Shown here in pieces: positions 30,593-40,494 of a DNA stretch of 64,000 bases. Position numbers and translations under genes: made by a program. Below the pieces are notes generated by a model that did no database searches, was not told where the DNA came from, and saw only the letters and a program-made list of their open reading frames with translations. Source of the DNA: Halothiobacillus sp. (lineage in GTDB: Bacteria > Pseudomonadota > Gammaproteobacteria > Halothiobacillales > Halothiobacillaceae); NCBI GenBank assembly GCA_023255735.1, contig JAGDVP010000010.1, forward strand, positions 1 to 64,000, read 5' to 3'. Each line of letters opens with the position of its first letter. The stretch's first letter is position 1.

Positions 30593-31483
30593 TCATGGGG
30601 CGGCGGGCGGCACGAGCTCGGCAAACAGCGCGCTGTAATCGGCATCACCAGCGCCTTGGGTGCAGGCCTGTGCTAAGCGATCGGTGAGGGCGCGCACCAT
30701 CTCGATGCGGATTTGGTGGGCTTCGGCCGCTTTGGTAAATAAGGTTAAATCTTTGAGCAGGTGCTTTAAGGGAAAATTGGCCGTGGCAAAATCCCGCTCA
30801 ACCATTTTTTGCAATTTTTTATCGAACGTGGGCGCATAAAGTGCGCTGGCACGCAGGGTTTCCATAAAAAGACCCACATCAACCCCCTCCGCTTGCACCA
30901 AGCCTAAGCTCATCGAAAAGGCGGCGGTAAGCGAGCCGATCAACTGATTCATCGCTAATTTGACAGCAGCACCTTGCCCCACGACGCCAAAATGCGTCGG
31001 TGTGCCGAGCGCGCCGAGCACGGTATCGGCTTGCAAAATATCCGCACTTGCCCCGCCCAAGAGAATTTGCAAGGTGCCCGTTTGCGCTTGCGGGGTGGAG
31101 CCGAGTACGGGCGCCTCAAGGTAGCGACCGCCGAGCGCATGAATTGACTGTGCTAGCGCGCGCGATTGATCCGGCGAGATGGTTGAGCCGTTAATCACCA
31201 GGCGATTGCGCCATAAAGATTGATGCTCGGGCGCCAGAAAAACGGCCTCGCAGGCTGCAAAATCCGCTAACATCACCCAAACAAGATGCGCGGGAATGAC
31301 GGCTTCTGCGAGCGTGGGCACAACGCAAACCGTCGCCGTGCTGCCCGGCTGTGCCGGTGTGCTGTTCGGCCATTGATCTGGCAGCGAGCTGCGGTTAAAG
31401 CCGCGCACGGTAAAGCCAAACTCAGCCAAGCGCTGCGCCATGGCGCGCCCCATGAGTCCTAATCCCAGCATGGCTATATTCAT
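30593..31483 (-). CDS. NAD(P)-dependent beta-hydroxyacid dehydrogenase
   Basis: A 296-aa member of the 3-hydroxyisobutyrate/tartronate-semialdehyde/GLYR1-like family. N-terminal Rossmann motif G-L-G-L-M-G-R-A-M-A (6-15) with R-G-F-N-R-S, which favours NADPH; substrate motif A-P-V-L-G-S-T-P-Q-A; and the helix G-Q-G-A-A-V-K-L-A-M-N-Q with the catalytic lysine. The substrate cannot be set from sequence; succinic-semialdehyde or glyoxylate reductase are options. It converges on nothing; dgt is divergent 68 bases upstream. Confidence 0.82.
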   Translation of the reverse strand: MNIAMLGLGLMGRAMAQRLAEFGFTVRGFNRSSLPDQWPNSTPAQPGSTATVCVVPTLAEAVIPAHLVWVMLADFAACEAVFLAPEHQSLWRNRLVINGSTISPDQSRALAQSIHALGGRYLEAPVLGSTPQAQTGTLQILLGGASADILQADTVLGALGTPTHFGVVGQGAAVKLAMNQLIGSLTAAFSMSLGLVQAEGVDVGLFMETLRASALYAPTFDKKLQKMVERDFATANFPLKHLLKDLTLFTKAAEAHQIRIEMVRALTDRLAQACTQGAGDADYSALFAELVPPAAP

Positions 31484-31551
31484 AGGTTTTCTCTCTTACC
31501 ATTTAACGAGCAGGGATAATGCCTTAAATTGTCCCCGAACAGGAATTCAAC

Positions 31552-33003
31552 GTGTCCGACCCTGCAGCCGATAGTTATCCTTGGAATTTATGGCTCAATG
31601 CCGCCCGTCGCCGCCCGAACCTTGCGGCGCCGGCGTTATTCCACACCGAAACGCGCGCTGAAATTGAGCGCGATTATGATCGGGTGTTGTTTTCCACCCC
31701 CGTGCGGCGCATGGCCGATAAAACCCAAGTGTTTCCCTTAGATCGCGCAGATAGCGTGCGCACCCGCCTAACCCACTCGCACGAGGTGGCAAATTTAGCC
31801 CGTTCGGTGGGGCTGGATTTGGTGTTCAATCGGGGCGTGGCCGAAGGTTTGCCTGCTGCGCTGCGCGATGTGCCCGCTTTGCTTGCCACCATTGGGCTGG
31901 CGCATGATTTGGGCAATCCGCCGTTTGGTCATCAAGGCGAAGCGGCTATCGGGCGGTGGTTTGCCCAAAACGCTGCGCGGGTGTTTGGCGATGCGCCCGA
32001 GTTAACCTATGCCATGCGCCAAGATTTTCTGCTTTTTGAGGGCAATGCCCAAACCTTGCGCTTGCTGACAAAATTGCAGTTGATTAACGATGACTACGGT
32101 TTGAATTTAACGGCGGCCACCTTAGCCTCACTGATTAAATACCCCGTGGGCAGCGAAGCGGTGGATAGGACGCGGGTGACGCGCAAAAAGCACGGGTTTT
32201 TTCAATCCGAACAGGCTTTGGTGGCGGATGTTCAGGCGCGCTGCGGGTTAGCGCCGGGGCAGCGCCACCCGCTCACTTGGGTTTTAGAGGCTTGCGATGA
32301 TATTGCCTACTCGGTGTTGGATGCCGAGGATGCGGTGAAAAAAGGTTTACTGTCATTTTCCGACATTCTGGCTTTTTTGCGCCACACAGCCGGCGATGAT
32401 GCGATGGTGACTCAAGTGTGTGTCGCAGCGGAACACGAGCACCGGCGCTATCGCGAGGCGGGGTTATCGCCGGCAGAATTAAATGACATCTCCATGCAAA
32501 CGTTTCGTATCCGCGCGATTGGCGCTTTGATGCAGGCGGTTGCCGATACGTTTTTAAGCCAGCTGCCCGCCATTGGGCGGGGGGATTTTAACCAAGAGCT
32601 GATTGCCGCCTCGCCTGCGGGCGCGCTGTTAGCAGCGCTTAAAGCCTGCAATTGGCAGCATGTGTACCGGCACAAAACTGTGCTCAAGGTCGAGTTGACC
32701 GGGTTTACCGTGATTCATGGCCTAATGGATGCCTTTTGGTACGCCATTACCTGCCGCGTGGATGCACACAACCCAGCCAGCGCGCGGTGCACACCGCTTG
32801 CCAGCTACTTGTATCAACTGATTTCAGAAAATTATCGCCGCGTGTTTGAATCCCCCGCCAACCCCATGCCCTTGCGCTATCGCGAGGCGCAGCTGTTAAC
32901 GGATATGCTCTCCGGCATGACCGATAGTTTTGCCGTGCGCTCTTGGCAGCAAATACAAGAAGCCGGATTCAGTTCAACCCTTCATAGAGGAGTTCGCGCG
33001 TGA
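31552..33003 (+). CDS. dgt: dGTP triphosphohydrolase-family protein (Dgt-like)
   Basis: A 483-aa HD-domain dNTP triphosphohydrolase. The metal ligands lie in T-H-S-H-E-V-A-N-L-A near 73-82 and G-L-A-H-D-L-G-N-P-P-F-G-H near 122-134; E-G-N-A-Q-T-L-R and the Y-S-V-L-D-A-E-D-A helix follow. Length fits the long Dgt type. It starts with GTG. Its stop overlaps the yfbR start (GTGA), making a coupled pair for dNTP pool control. Whether it prefers dGTP is not visible. Confidence 0.9.
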   Translation: MSDPAADSYPWNLWLNAARRRPNLAAPALFHTETRAEIERDYDRVLFSTPVRRMADKTQVFPLDRADSVRTRLTHSHEVANLARSVGLDLVFNRGVAEGLPAALRDVPALLATIGLAHDLGNPPFGHQGEAAIGRWFAQNAARVFGDAPELTYAMRQDFLLFEGNAQTLRLLTKLQLINDDYGLNLTAATLASLIKYPVGSEAVDRTRVTRKKHGFFQSEQALVADVQARCGLAPGQRHPLTWVLEACDDIAYSVLDAEDAVKKGLLSFSDILAFLRHTAGDDAMVTQVCVAAEHEHRRYREAGLSPAELNDISMQTFRIRAIGALMQAVADTFLSQLPAIGRGDFNQELIAASPAGALLAALKACNWQHVYRHKTVLKVELTGFTVIHGLMDAFWYAITCRVDAHNPASARCTPLASYLYQLISENYRRVFESPANPMPLRYREAQLLTDMLSGMTDSFAVRSWQQIQEAGFSSTLHRGVRA

Positions 33004-33617
33004 GTGCCATGGAATCAACCGAGCCGCAGAGCCATTTCTTTGCTTATTTAGCCCGCATGAAATACATCGTGCGTTGGGGTTTGATGCGCAATACCCGCAG
33101 TGAAAATATCCAAGAGCATAGCCTGCAGGTGGCCATGATTGCTCACGCGCTGGCGTTGATTGGCAATGAGCTATACGGCGAGACGAACGATATTGGCCGG
33201 ATCGTGACCGTGGCGCTCTATCACGATGCGCCGGAAATTATTACCGGCGATTTACCCACGCCAATTAAATATTTTCGCCAAGATATTTTGGATTCCTACA
33301 AAGCGCTCGAAGCCCATGCCGAGGCTAAACTGGTGGGGCTTTTGCCCGCGAATTTGCGCCAAGCGTTTGCGCGGGTGATTGAAAGTGAGCACATTGAGCC
33401 CGAAGTGGCGCGCGTGGTTAAAGCCGCCGATTCATTATCGGCATACTTAAAATGCTTGGAAGAGGGCTTTGCGGGGAATTTGGAATTCAAAAAGGCCGAA
33501 GGCTATTTGCAAAGCAAGCTTGAAGCAATGCAGCAAACCCTGCCGGCGGTGGCCTATTTTCGCAGTCACTTTGTCGAAGGGTTTAAGCTCACGCTGGATG
33601 ATTTAAGCCATGAATAA
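33000..33617 (+). CDS. yfbR: 5'-deoxynucleotidase YfbR
   Basis: A 205-aa HD-domain phosphohydrolase that removes phosphate from deoxyribonucleoside 5'-monophosphates. Visible: R-W-G-L-M-R-N-T-R-S-E-N-I-Q-E-H-S-L-Q-V with the first ligand His, and A-L-Y-H-D-A-P-E-I-I-T-G-D-L-P-T-P with the HD pair. GTG start overlapping the dgt stop. Dgt plus YfbR would take dNTPs to nucleosides in two steps. Confidence 0.93.
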   Translation: MSAMESTEPQSHFFAYLARMKYIVRWGLMRNTRSENIQEHSLQVAMIAHALALIGNELYGETNDIGRIVTVALYHDAPEIITGDLPTPIKYFRQDILDSYKALEAHAEAKLVGLLPANLRQAFARVIESEHIEPEVARVVKAADSLSAYLKCLEEGFAGNLEFKKAEGYLQSKLEAMQQTLPAVAYFRSHFVEGFKLTLDDLSHE

Positions 33618-33624
33618 ACGCGGA

Positions 33625-34500
33625 TTAACGCGACGAATCGAAAGGCGTTTTGATCTGATAAAAATCCACCCGGCCACGCAAATAGTGTACGGCACCCGCC
33701 ACAATTAAGCCGCCAAGCGCCAGTAAAAATAGGCTCGCCTGCACATAGCCCAGCATGGCAATCGCCGCACCAATCAAACCCAAATGCCGCCCCAATACAC
33801 GGGTGGTGCTGGTTATTGCAACACTTAAAGCGGATAGCGCGCCCAATTCCAGCGCGAGAATAACCATTAAGCTCATTAAAATACTGGCAACGGCGGGGTA
33901 GATCACTGCGAGCGCCCCCAGCCCCAACGCGAACGTGAATACCGCAAACACTACGCGCTGCTGCGTGCGCGTCGGGGTGGATTGAGGCAGGTACCCATTT
34001 AACCGCAACCACAGCATTAAGCCGGCGGCAAATGTCCAAACGCCAATAAATAAGCCCACCACCGCAATCAGCCGTAAATCCCAGGTGTAGGCATCGTGAT
34101 CGGTTTCAAGCCAGCCGGTTAAGCCGAGCAGTGCCACCGATAATCCGCCGCCAATTGTAATCAGCGCCAACCCGCCGAGTATGCTGTCTTGGCCGCCGGC
34201 TTCGGGTTCGATGGCGGCCTGTTCATCCACGGCTTTAGGCTGATCTTTGCGCCTGGCCGAGAGGGGCGCTGCGGCCATGCCAAGCAAAATCATGATGCCG
34301 GCAAGCAGGGTGTTGCTGCCATCAGACGTTAAAAGCACGGAGCTAAGCATCATGCCCATGGCCAAAATCAGCAGCCCCACCGCCGCCTTCGGCCAAGGCG
34401 CGCGCCCAGATTTTTGTTGGCCGCTTAAGCCCTGCACCGCCGCCAAAATAGCGATTAAGGCGAACCAACCGATGAGATCGATTTGCATGCCCACATTCAT
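33625..34500 (-). CDS. Membrane protein resembling the PntB membrane domain
   Basis: A 291-aa protein with about nine membrane helices. Its order of features matches the membrane half of proton-pumping transhydrogenase PntB: helix 1 ending in Q-G-L-S-G-Q-Q-K-S-G-R (PntB has A-G-L-S-K-H-E-T-S-R-Q), and V-G-L-F-I-G-V-W-T-F (PntB has L-G-I-F-I-G-A-V-T-F). The NADP-binding domain is missing, and the proton-channel His and Asn of PntB are not conserved at the aligned places. The ATG at 34500 is chosen because it overlaps the stop of the upstream partner gene (ATGA); an open frame extends to 34611. Remote homology judged by eye. Confidence 0.55.
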   Translation of the reverse strand: MNVGMQIDLIGWFALIAILAAVQGLSGQQKSGRAPWPKAAVGLLILAMGMMLSSVLLTSDGSNTLLAGIMILLGMAAAPLSARRKDQPKAVDEQAAIEPEAGGQDSILGGLALITIGGGLSVALLGLTGWLETDHDAYTWDLRLIAVVGLFIGVWTFAAGLMLWLRLNGYLPQSTPTRTQQRVVFAVFTFALGLGALAVIYPAVASILMSLMVILALELGALSALSVAITSTTRVLGRHLGLIGAAIAMLGYVQASLFLLALGGLIVAGAVHYLRGRVDFYQIKTPFDSSR

Positions 34501-34865
34501 GGCAGCATCGCAGTTTTGGTAGATTTGGCTGACGATTCCGGCACCAAAGACCCGCTTTTTAGCGGATGCGTGGGCGGCATGGGGCGCGTTTTGGCTGGCG
34601 GCTCGCAGCAAATTTCCCGCCAGAGGAGCGAAAAGGCGGTTGTGGCCGATTGCGCGGCAAATAGCACTGCCAATGCGGTGAGAATCATGCCGGCCACCGA
34701 GGTGGCATTAACGAGCGCGCTGGTGGCAGCCACAAGCATAAAACCGGCCAAGGCGGCTGCCAGCAACAACCCCCGCCCCCGTCGCCGGGCATCGCCGCGC
34801 ACAAACCCGGAAAGCCCGAGCGCCACGGCCAGCAAGACGGTATATAAGGCAATCACAGGATCCAT
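34497..34865 (-). CDS. Small membrane protein, possible PntA C-terminal-domain relative
   Basis: A 122-aa protein with about three membrane helices in the first 80 residues (L-Y-T-V-L-L-A-V-A-L-G; A-A-A-L-A-G-F-M-L-V-A; A-L-A-V-L-F-A-A) and a polar proline-rich tail. Size and position directly upstream of the PntB-like gene match the membrane subunit PntAB of three-gene transhydrogenases. Overlap ATGA with the next gene implies coupled translation. It lies 27 bases past the trxB stop... on the same strand, so it may be transcribed after trxB. Identity is inference. Confidence 0.5.
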   Translation of the reverse strand: MDPVIALYTVLLAVALGLSGFVRGDARRRGRGLLLAAALAGFMLVAATSALVNATSVAGMILTALAVLFAAQSATTAFSLLWREICCEPPAKTRPMPPTHPLKSGSLVPESSAKSTKTAMLP

Positions 34866-34892
34866 GTGCTGCTCGGTCTCTTGGGGGCGGGC

Positions 34893-35951
<1,059 letters not shown>

Positions 35952-35971
35952 TCAAAGTTAAGGATTAAGGC

Positions 35972-37084
35972 ATGAAGTTTCAAGGTGAACCGGGTTACGC
36001 CCACGGCAGCAAAGAGTGTATCGGCGTTTTACTACTCAATTTAGGCACGCCCGATGAGCCCACCACGCCCGCCTTGCGGCGCTATTTGAAGCAGTTTCTA
36101 TCCGATCCGCGCGTGATCGAGGTAAATAAATTTCTGTGGTGGCCGATTCTCAATCTGATTATTTTAAATACCCGCCCCGCCAAATCGGCGGCGGCCTATC
36201 GCGAGGTTTGGAGCCATTATGAGGAAGGCTCGCCCTTGCTCACCATTTCACGCCAGCAACAACGCGGCCTGCAAACGCGCTTGTCTGCGCTTATGGCCGG
36301 CCCCGTCAGCGTGGCTCTCGGCATGCGATACGGCAACCCATCGGTGGCCAGCGCCTTGGCAGAACTGCGCGATGCCGGCGCCCGGCGCATCGTGGTGCTG
36401 CCGATGTATCCGCAATATGCCGCGGCCACCACCGCATCCAGTTTTGATGCGGTATTCGATGAGCTAAAAACCTGGCGCTGGATGCCCGAGATGCGCCTGA
36501 TTACCCATTACCACCGCGAACCGGCGTATTTAGATGCCTTGGCGGCCAGCGTGCGCGAGCATTTTGCCGAACACGGCATGCCGCAAAAACTGCTGATGAG
36601 CTTTCACGGGGTACCCAAGCGCTATTTGTTGGCGGGTGATCCGTATCATTGCGAATGCCATGTCACGGGGCGTTTACTGGCCGAGCGCCTGGGGCTTGCG
36701 TCCGAGCAATACATGGTTACGTTTCAATCGCGCTTTGGTCGCGAGGAATGGTTGCGCCCCTACACCGATGAAACCATGAAAGCCCTGCCCGGCCAAGGCA
36801 TCAAAAATATAGCCGTGATTTGCCCCGGCTTTTCGGCGGATTGCTTGGAAACCATTGAAGAAATTGGACAAGAAAATCGCGAATACTTCATGGAAGCTGG
36901 CGGCGAAACCTATCACTACATCAAGGCGCTTAACGCACGCGACGATCATCTCGATGCGCTGGCGCAGCTGATTGTTCGCCACAGCCAAGGCTGGCCGGAG
37001 GTGGCGGGGTTTGATGCGCATGCCGATGAGCAAGAGCGTGCCCTCGTGCAGGCCAATGCCCTTAAAATGGGTGCGCCGCAATGA
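35972..37084 (+). CDS. hemH: Ferrochelatase
   Basis: A 370-aa enzyme inserting ferrous iron into protoporphyrin IX, last step of haem synthesis. Visible: V-L-L-L-N-L-G-T-P-D-E-P near 20-31, M-S-F-H-G-V-P-K-R near 199-207 with the metal-binding His, and F-Q-S-R-F-G-R-E-E-W-L and C-P-G-F-S-A-D-C-L-E-T-I-E-E with the catalytic Glu. AAGGA precedes the ATG. The stop overlaps the next ATG (ATGA). Confidence 0.96.
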   Translation: MKFQGEPGYAHGSKECIGVLLLNLGTPDEPTTPALRRYLKQFLSDPRVIEVNKFLWWPILNLIILNTRPAKSAAAYREVWSHYEEGSPLLTISRQQQRGLQTRLSALMAGPVSVALGMRYGNPSVASALAELRDAGARRIVVLPMYPQYAAATTASSFDAVFDELKTWRWMPEMRLITHYHREPAYLDALAASVREHFAEHGMPQKLLMSFHGVPKRYLLAGDPYHCECHVTGRLLAERLGLASEQYMVTFQSRFGREEWLRPYTDETMKALPGQGIKNIAVICPGFSADCLETIEEIGQENREYFMEAGGETYHYIKALNARDDHLDALAQLIVRHSQGWPEVAGFDAHADEQERALVQANALKMGAPQ

Positions 37085-37848
37085 GCCCGGTGCCGCCCAT
37101 CGGTGTGGTGATTATTGGCGATGAGATTCTCTCGGGGCGACGTAAAGATACGCACTTAGCGGCGGTGATCGAGCGCTTAGCGCCGCGTGGCTTGCGTTTG
37201 AGCTGGGTGCAGATGATTGGCGATGAGGAACGCTTAATTGAGTCCACCCTGCGCGCCAGCTTGGCGGCGGGGAGCATTGCCTTTTGTTTTGGCGGCATTG
37301 GCGCCACGCCGGATGATTTAACTCGAGCTTGCGCGGCACGGGCATTTAATCGGCCGTTGGCGCGCCACCCTGAGGCGGAGCGTCGCATCATCGCGCAATT
37401 TGCTGATGCGGCGTTTCCTCATCGAGTGCATATGGCTGATTTTCCACAAGATGTGGATTTAATCCCCAATCCCGTGAACAACGTGGCCGGTTTTTACCTG
37501 GAGCAGCATTTTTTCATGCCCGGCTTCCCCCAGATGGCGCACCCGATGCTTGATTGGATTCTCGCCAACCCCTTGCAAAAATTGGGCAGCGATCATTACC
37601 ACGAGCAAGCGGTTTGGACGATCGGTGCATCGGAAAACGACTTATTGCGGCTCATGACTGATCTTTGCGCGCAATTTCCGAACTTAAAATTATTTAGCCT
37701 GCCCACCATGCAAGGCGAGCAACGCTTGATTGAATTAGGCTTCAAGGGCGCGAGAGCCCAAGTGGCCGAGGCGATGGCGATGCTGCAAGCGCAGTTGGAT
37801 GCGCGCCACGTGCCCTATCAAGTCAACAGGCCGCAGCCGAACGTTTAG
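37081..37848 (+). CDS. CinA-like molybdopterin-binding-domain protein
   Basis: A 255-aa protein made of the MoCF/CinA N-terminal domain: I-G-D-E-I-L-S-G-R-R-K-D-T-H near 12-25, F-C-F-G-G-I-G-A-T-P-D-D-L-T near 67-80 and the substrate stretch I-P-N-P-V-N-N-V-A-G-F. It lacks the C-terminal nicotinamide-nucleotide amidase domain of full CinA; in related single-domain proteins the activity is ADP-ribose-type pyrophosphatase or unknown. Coupled to hemH by an ATGA overlap. Confidence 0.83.
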   Translation: MSPVPPIGVVIIGDEILSGRRKDTHLAAVIERLAPRGLRLSWVQMIGDEERLIESTLRASLAAGSIAFCFGGIGATPDDLTRACAARAFNRPLARHPEAERRIIAQFADAAFPHRVHMADFPQDVDLIPNPVNNVAGFYLEQHFFMPGFPQMAHPMLDWILANPLQKLGSDHYHEQAVWTIGASENDLLRLMTDLCAQFPNLKLFSLPTMQGEQRLIELGFKGARAQVAEAMAMLQAQLDARHVPYQVNRPQPNV

Positions 37849-38037
37849 GCGCGTCGAGCGCGATGGAGCCATTGATGCGCCAAGTTAGCCTTGATAGCCC
37901 AGTGAACTAATTCCAAGGAACATCGTCAGAATCACCCTGTGGCGCGTGGCCAGCCCCACCGATGGCTGGGAGACTTAAGCTGCCGCGCGTCGCGTCACCG
38001 GAAACGATTCTTCCGATTTATTTAGCAGAGGTACCGT

Positions 38038-39492
38038 ATGCGAACTCCAATTCTGACCCATGTGATTCGTGCCGCTCTAACACCCCGTGGGCGCGTTTTG
38101 TTATCCGCAGCTGTCATTGCCGCCCCCTTGATGGCCATGACACCTAATTTAAGTTTTGCCGACACCGCGATGCCCGATTACGTGCAGCTCGTAAAACAAT
38201 CGAGCCCGTGGGTGGTGAACATCAGCACCGTCTCCAAGCCCAAAGCGCAGCAAACCTTCGATAGCGGCAACGTACCCACCTTCCCGCCCGGACCCACCGG
38301 CGATATGCTGCGCCGTTTTTTTGAGCAAATGCCGCAAAATCAAAGATCAGAACCGGTTCGATCATTGGGTTCGGGTTTTATCATCTCCGCCGATGGTTAT
38401 ATTTTAACCAACGCGCATGTGATTGATGGCGCAGATAAAATTACGGTTCGAATGCCCGATCGCCAAGAATATACCGCCAAGGTTATCGGCAAAGACAAAC
38501 GCACCGATATTGCGCTGATTAAAATTGATGCTACCAACCTGCCCGTGGCGCCCATCGGCAACTCCGACAATATCCAAGTAGGCGAATGGGTGTTGGCCAT
38601 CGGTGAGCCATTCGGGCTAGATCACACCGCCACACACGGCATTGTATCGGCGATTGGTCGTGATTTGCCGGATGAAAGTTATGTGCCGTTCATTCAAACC
38701 GATGCGCCGGTTAACCCTGGTAATTCCGGTGGGCCGCTGATTGATACCAACGGCAAGGTGATTGGCATTAACTCGCAGATTTACACAAAATCGGGCGGCT
38801 TTATGGGGATTTCGTTCGCCATTCCGATCAATGTGGCCATGAATATTGTCGATCAACTCAAAGCTACGGGCTCTGTTTCTCGGGGGTATTTGGGCGTATT
38901 AATTCAGCCGGTGACGAATGAATTGGCCAAATCGTTCGGCATGAGCAATACCAAAGGCGCACTCGTCGCTAAAGTAGAACCCAATACACCCGCCGCCAAA
39001 GCTGGCTTGAAATCCGGTGATGTGATTTTGAAATTCAACGGCAAAGAAATTAATCGTTCCGGCGAGCTGCCCATCATGGTAGGCATGTCCGCGATTGGCA
39101 AACCGTCTACTTTGACCGTACTGCGCGATGGCACCGAGCGTGAAATGACCGTGACGGTTGAAAAACTCGATAAAGCAGCGATGGAAGCCGAAGGCGGCCC
39201 GGGGGCGGCAATCGAAAAAATGGGTCTTAAAGTGTCGGAATTAAGCGCAACGGAGCTGCAGCAATTAAACGTGCAATATGGGGTTAAAGTCGATGCCGTC
39301 GGCAACGACTCACCCTTTGCAAGCGTGCTGGCACCTAAAGATGTGTTGCTTGAGGTGAACCGTGTGCCGATGAAAACCACCGAAGACTTGAGGAAAGCCT
39401 TGGATAGCGCACCGAAAGATCGGCCGATTGCCATTCGCTTGCTGCGCGATGGTCAGCCCTTATTTATGGCGGTGCAGTTAGGCAAACAATAA
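38038..39492 (+). CDS. Periplasmic serine protease, HtrA/DegP/MucD type
   Basis: A 484-aa exported trypsin-like protease/chaperone. Signal peptide to about residue 42 (hydrophobic V-L-L-S-A-A-V-I-A-A-P, cleavage near S-F-A). Catalytic triad His127 (T-N-A-H-V-I), Asp157 (R-T-D-I-A-L) and Ser230 (P-G-N-S-G-G-P). Two PDZ domains follow (~275-370 and ~390-480). Role: envelope protein quality control; similar proteins are under sigma-E or AlgU control, but I found no convincing site upstream. Followed by two terminator-like hairpins. Confidence 0.95.
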   Translation: MRTPILTHVIRAALTPRGRVLLSAAVIAAPLMAMTPNLSFADTAMPDYVQLVKQSSPWVVNISTVSKPKAQQTFDSGNVPTFPPGPTGDMLRRFFEQMPQNQRSEPVRSLGSGFIISADGYILTNAHVIDGADKITVRMPDRQEYTAKVIGKDKRTDIALIKIDATNLPVAPIGNSDNIQVGEWVLAIGEPFGLDHTATHGIVSAIGRDLPDESYVPFIQTDAPVNPGNSGGPLIDTNGKVIGINSQIYTKSGGFMGISFAIPINVAMNIVDQLKATGSVSRGYLGVLIQPVTNELAKSFGMSNTKGALVAKVEPNTPAAKAGLKSGDVILKFNGKEINRSGELPIMVGMSAIGKPSTLTVLRDGTEREMTVTVEKLDKAAMEAEGGPGAAIEKMGLKVSELSATELQQLNVQYGVKVDAVGNDSPFASVLAPKDVLLEVNRVPMKTTEDLRKALDSAPKDRPIAIRLLRDGQPLFMAVQLGKQ

Positions 39493-39525
39493 GCCGGCAT
39501 TGAGATGGGGGCGATAGTGGGGTGG

Positions 39526-39560
39526 TTTGATGCTTTTTATACCCCGCCATCAAATTTTTT
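39526..39560 (+). terminator. Terminator after the htrA-type gene
   Basis: TTTGATG (39526-39532) pairs with CATCAAA (39548-39554) around a 15-base loop and is followed by six T. Only 34 bases beyond the stop codon. The stem is AT-rich, so it is weaker than the next one. Confidence 0.5.
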
Positions 39561-39627
39561 GAATGGAGGAGTGAACTATTCATCTCGCACACAATCTCAA
39601 TAAGCGGCTCCTCAAGGATGAACCATT

Positions 39628-39654
39628 GCCCCGAATGATCCGGGGCTTTTTTTT
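39628..39654 (+). terminator. Strong rho-independent terminator
   Basis: GCCCCG (39628-39633), seven-base loop, CGGGGC (39641-39646), then eight T. Insulates the second exonuclease gene from read-through. Confidence 0.85.
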
Positions 39655-39723
39655 GCCCGTGATTTGTTCACGGCGCGCACCACGGTACACTGCCGCCTTT
39701 AATTAACGGCTGGGGAATGCGCG

Positions 39724-40494
39724 ATGCGGGTTATTTCATTTAATGCAAACGGCATCCGTTCGGCAGCAAAAAAAGGCTTTTTTGATTGGCTTGAAAACCA
39801 AAATGCCGATTTTGTCTGCATTCAAGAAACCAAGGCGCAGCCCGATCAACTCACCGACGCGGTGTTTCATCCCGCGGGCTACACCTGCCAGTACGTATCG
39901 GCGCAGAAAAAGGGCTATAGCGGTGTCGCAATTTATGCGCGGCGCCCGCCTGAGCGCATGATTACCGCGCTGGGCTTGCCAGAATTTGATGCCGAAGGCC
40001 GCTATTGCGCGTTTGAATACCCCGATTTAATGCTGGCCTCGCTGTATTTGCCGTCGGGCTCAGCGGGCGATCACCGCCAAGAATCGAAAGATCGCTTTCT
40101 GGCCGCCTATTTGCCTTTGCTTGCGGCCTATCGCCAAGCGCAAACCAAACCCTTGATTTTGTGTGGTGATTGGAATATCGCCCACAAAGAGCGGGATCTT
40201 AAAAATTGGCGTAGCAACCAGAAAAACTCCGGATTTTTGCCGCATGAGCGCGCGTGGCTCGACGAGTTGTTTAATACCTTGGGTTATGTGGATGCGCACC
40301 GCGTGGTGGCGCCCGATGAGGCGATTTATACGTGGTGGTCGAATCGTGCTAATGCGTGGGAGAACAACGTGGGGTGGCGAATCGATTATCAAATTATTAC
40401 GCCCGATTTGGCAGGGCGTGTGGCGAGTGCAGCGGTTTACCGGGGTGAGAAGTTTTCAGACCACGCCCCGCTAATCATTGATTACAAAGATTAA
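39724..40494 (+). CDS. Exodeoxyribonuclease III (second copy, ExoA type)
   Basis: A 256-aa exonuclease III/AP endonuclease. Catalytic motifs: S-F-N-A-N-G-I-R-S, V-C-I-Q-E-T-K, C-G-D-W-N-I-A-H and F-S-D-H-A-P-L. It has the N-G-I-R variant of the first motif and W-R-S-N-Q-K-N-S-G-F, as in ExoA-type enzymes, and differs clearly from the copy at 21256, so the two are old paralogues rather than a recent duplicate. Its last four bases overlap the terC-family stop. Confidence 0.93.
   Translation: MRVISFNANGIRSAAKKGFFDWLENQNADFVCIQETKAQPDQLTDAVFHPAGYTCQYVSAQKKGYSGVAIYARRPPERMITALGLPEFDAEGRYCAFEYPDLMLASLYLPSGSAGDHRQESKDRFLAAYLPLLAAYRQAQTKPLILCGDWNIAHKERDLKNWRSNQKNSGFLPHERAWLDELFNTLGYVDAHRVVAPDEAIYTWWSNRANAWENNVGWRIDYQIITPDLAGRVASAAVYRGEKFSDHAPLIIDYKD

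Noticed and set aside
37849-38037. Sigma-E type promoter (GGAACA) upstream of the htrA-type gene
   Set aside because: The -35-like hexamer at about 37917 lacks a matching -10 element at the right distance.
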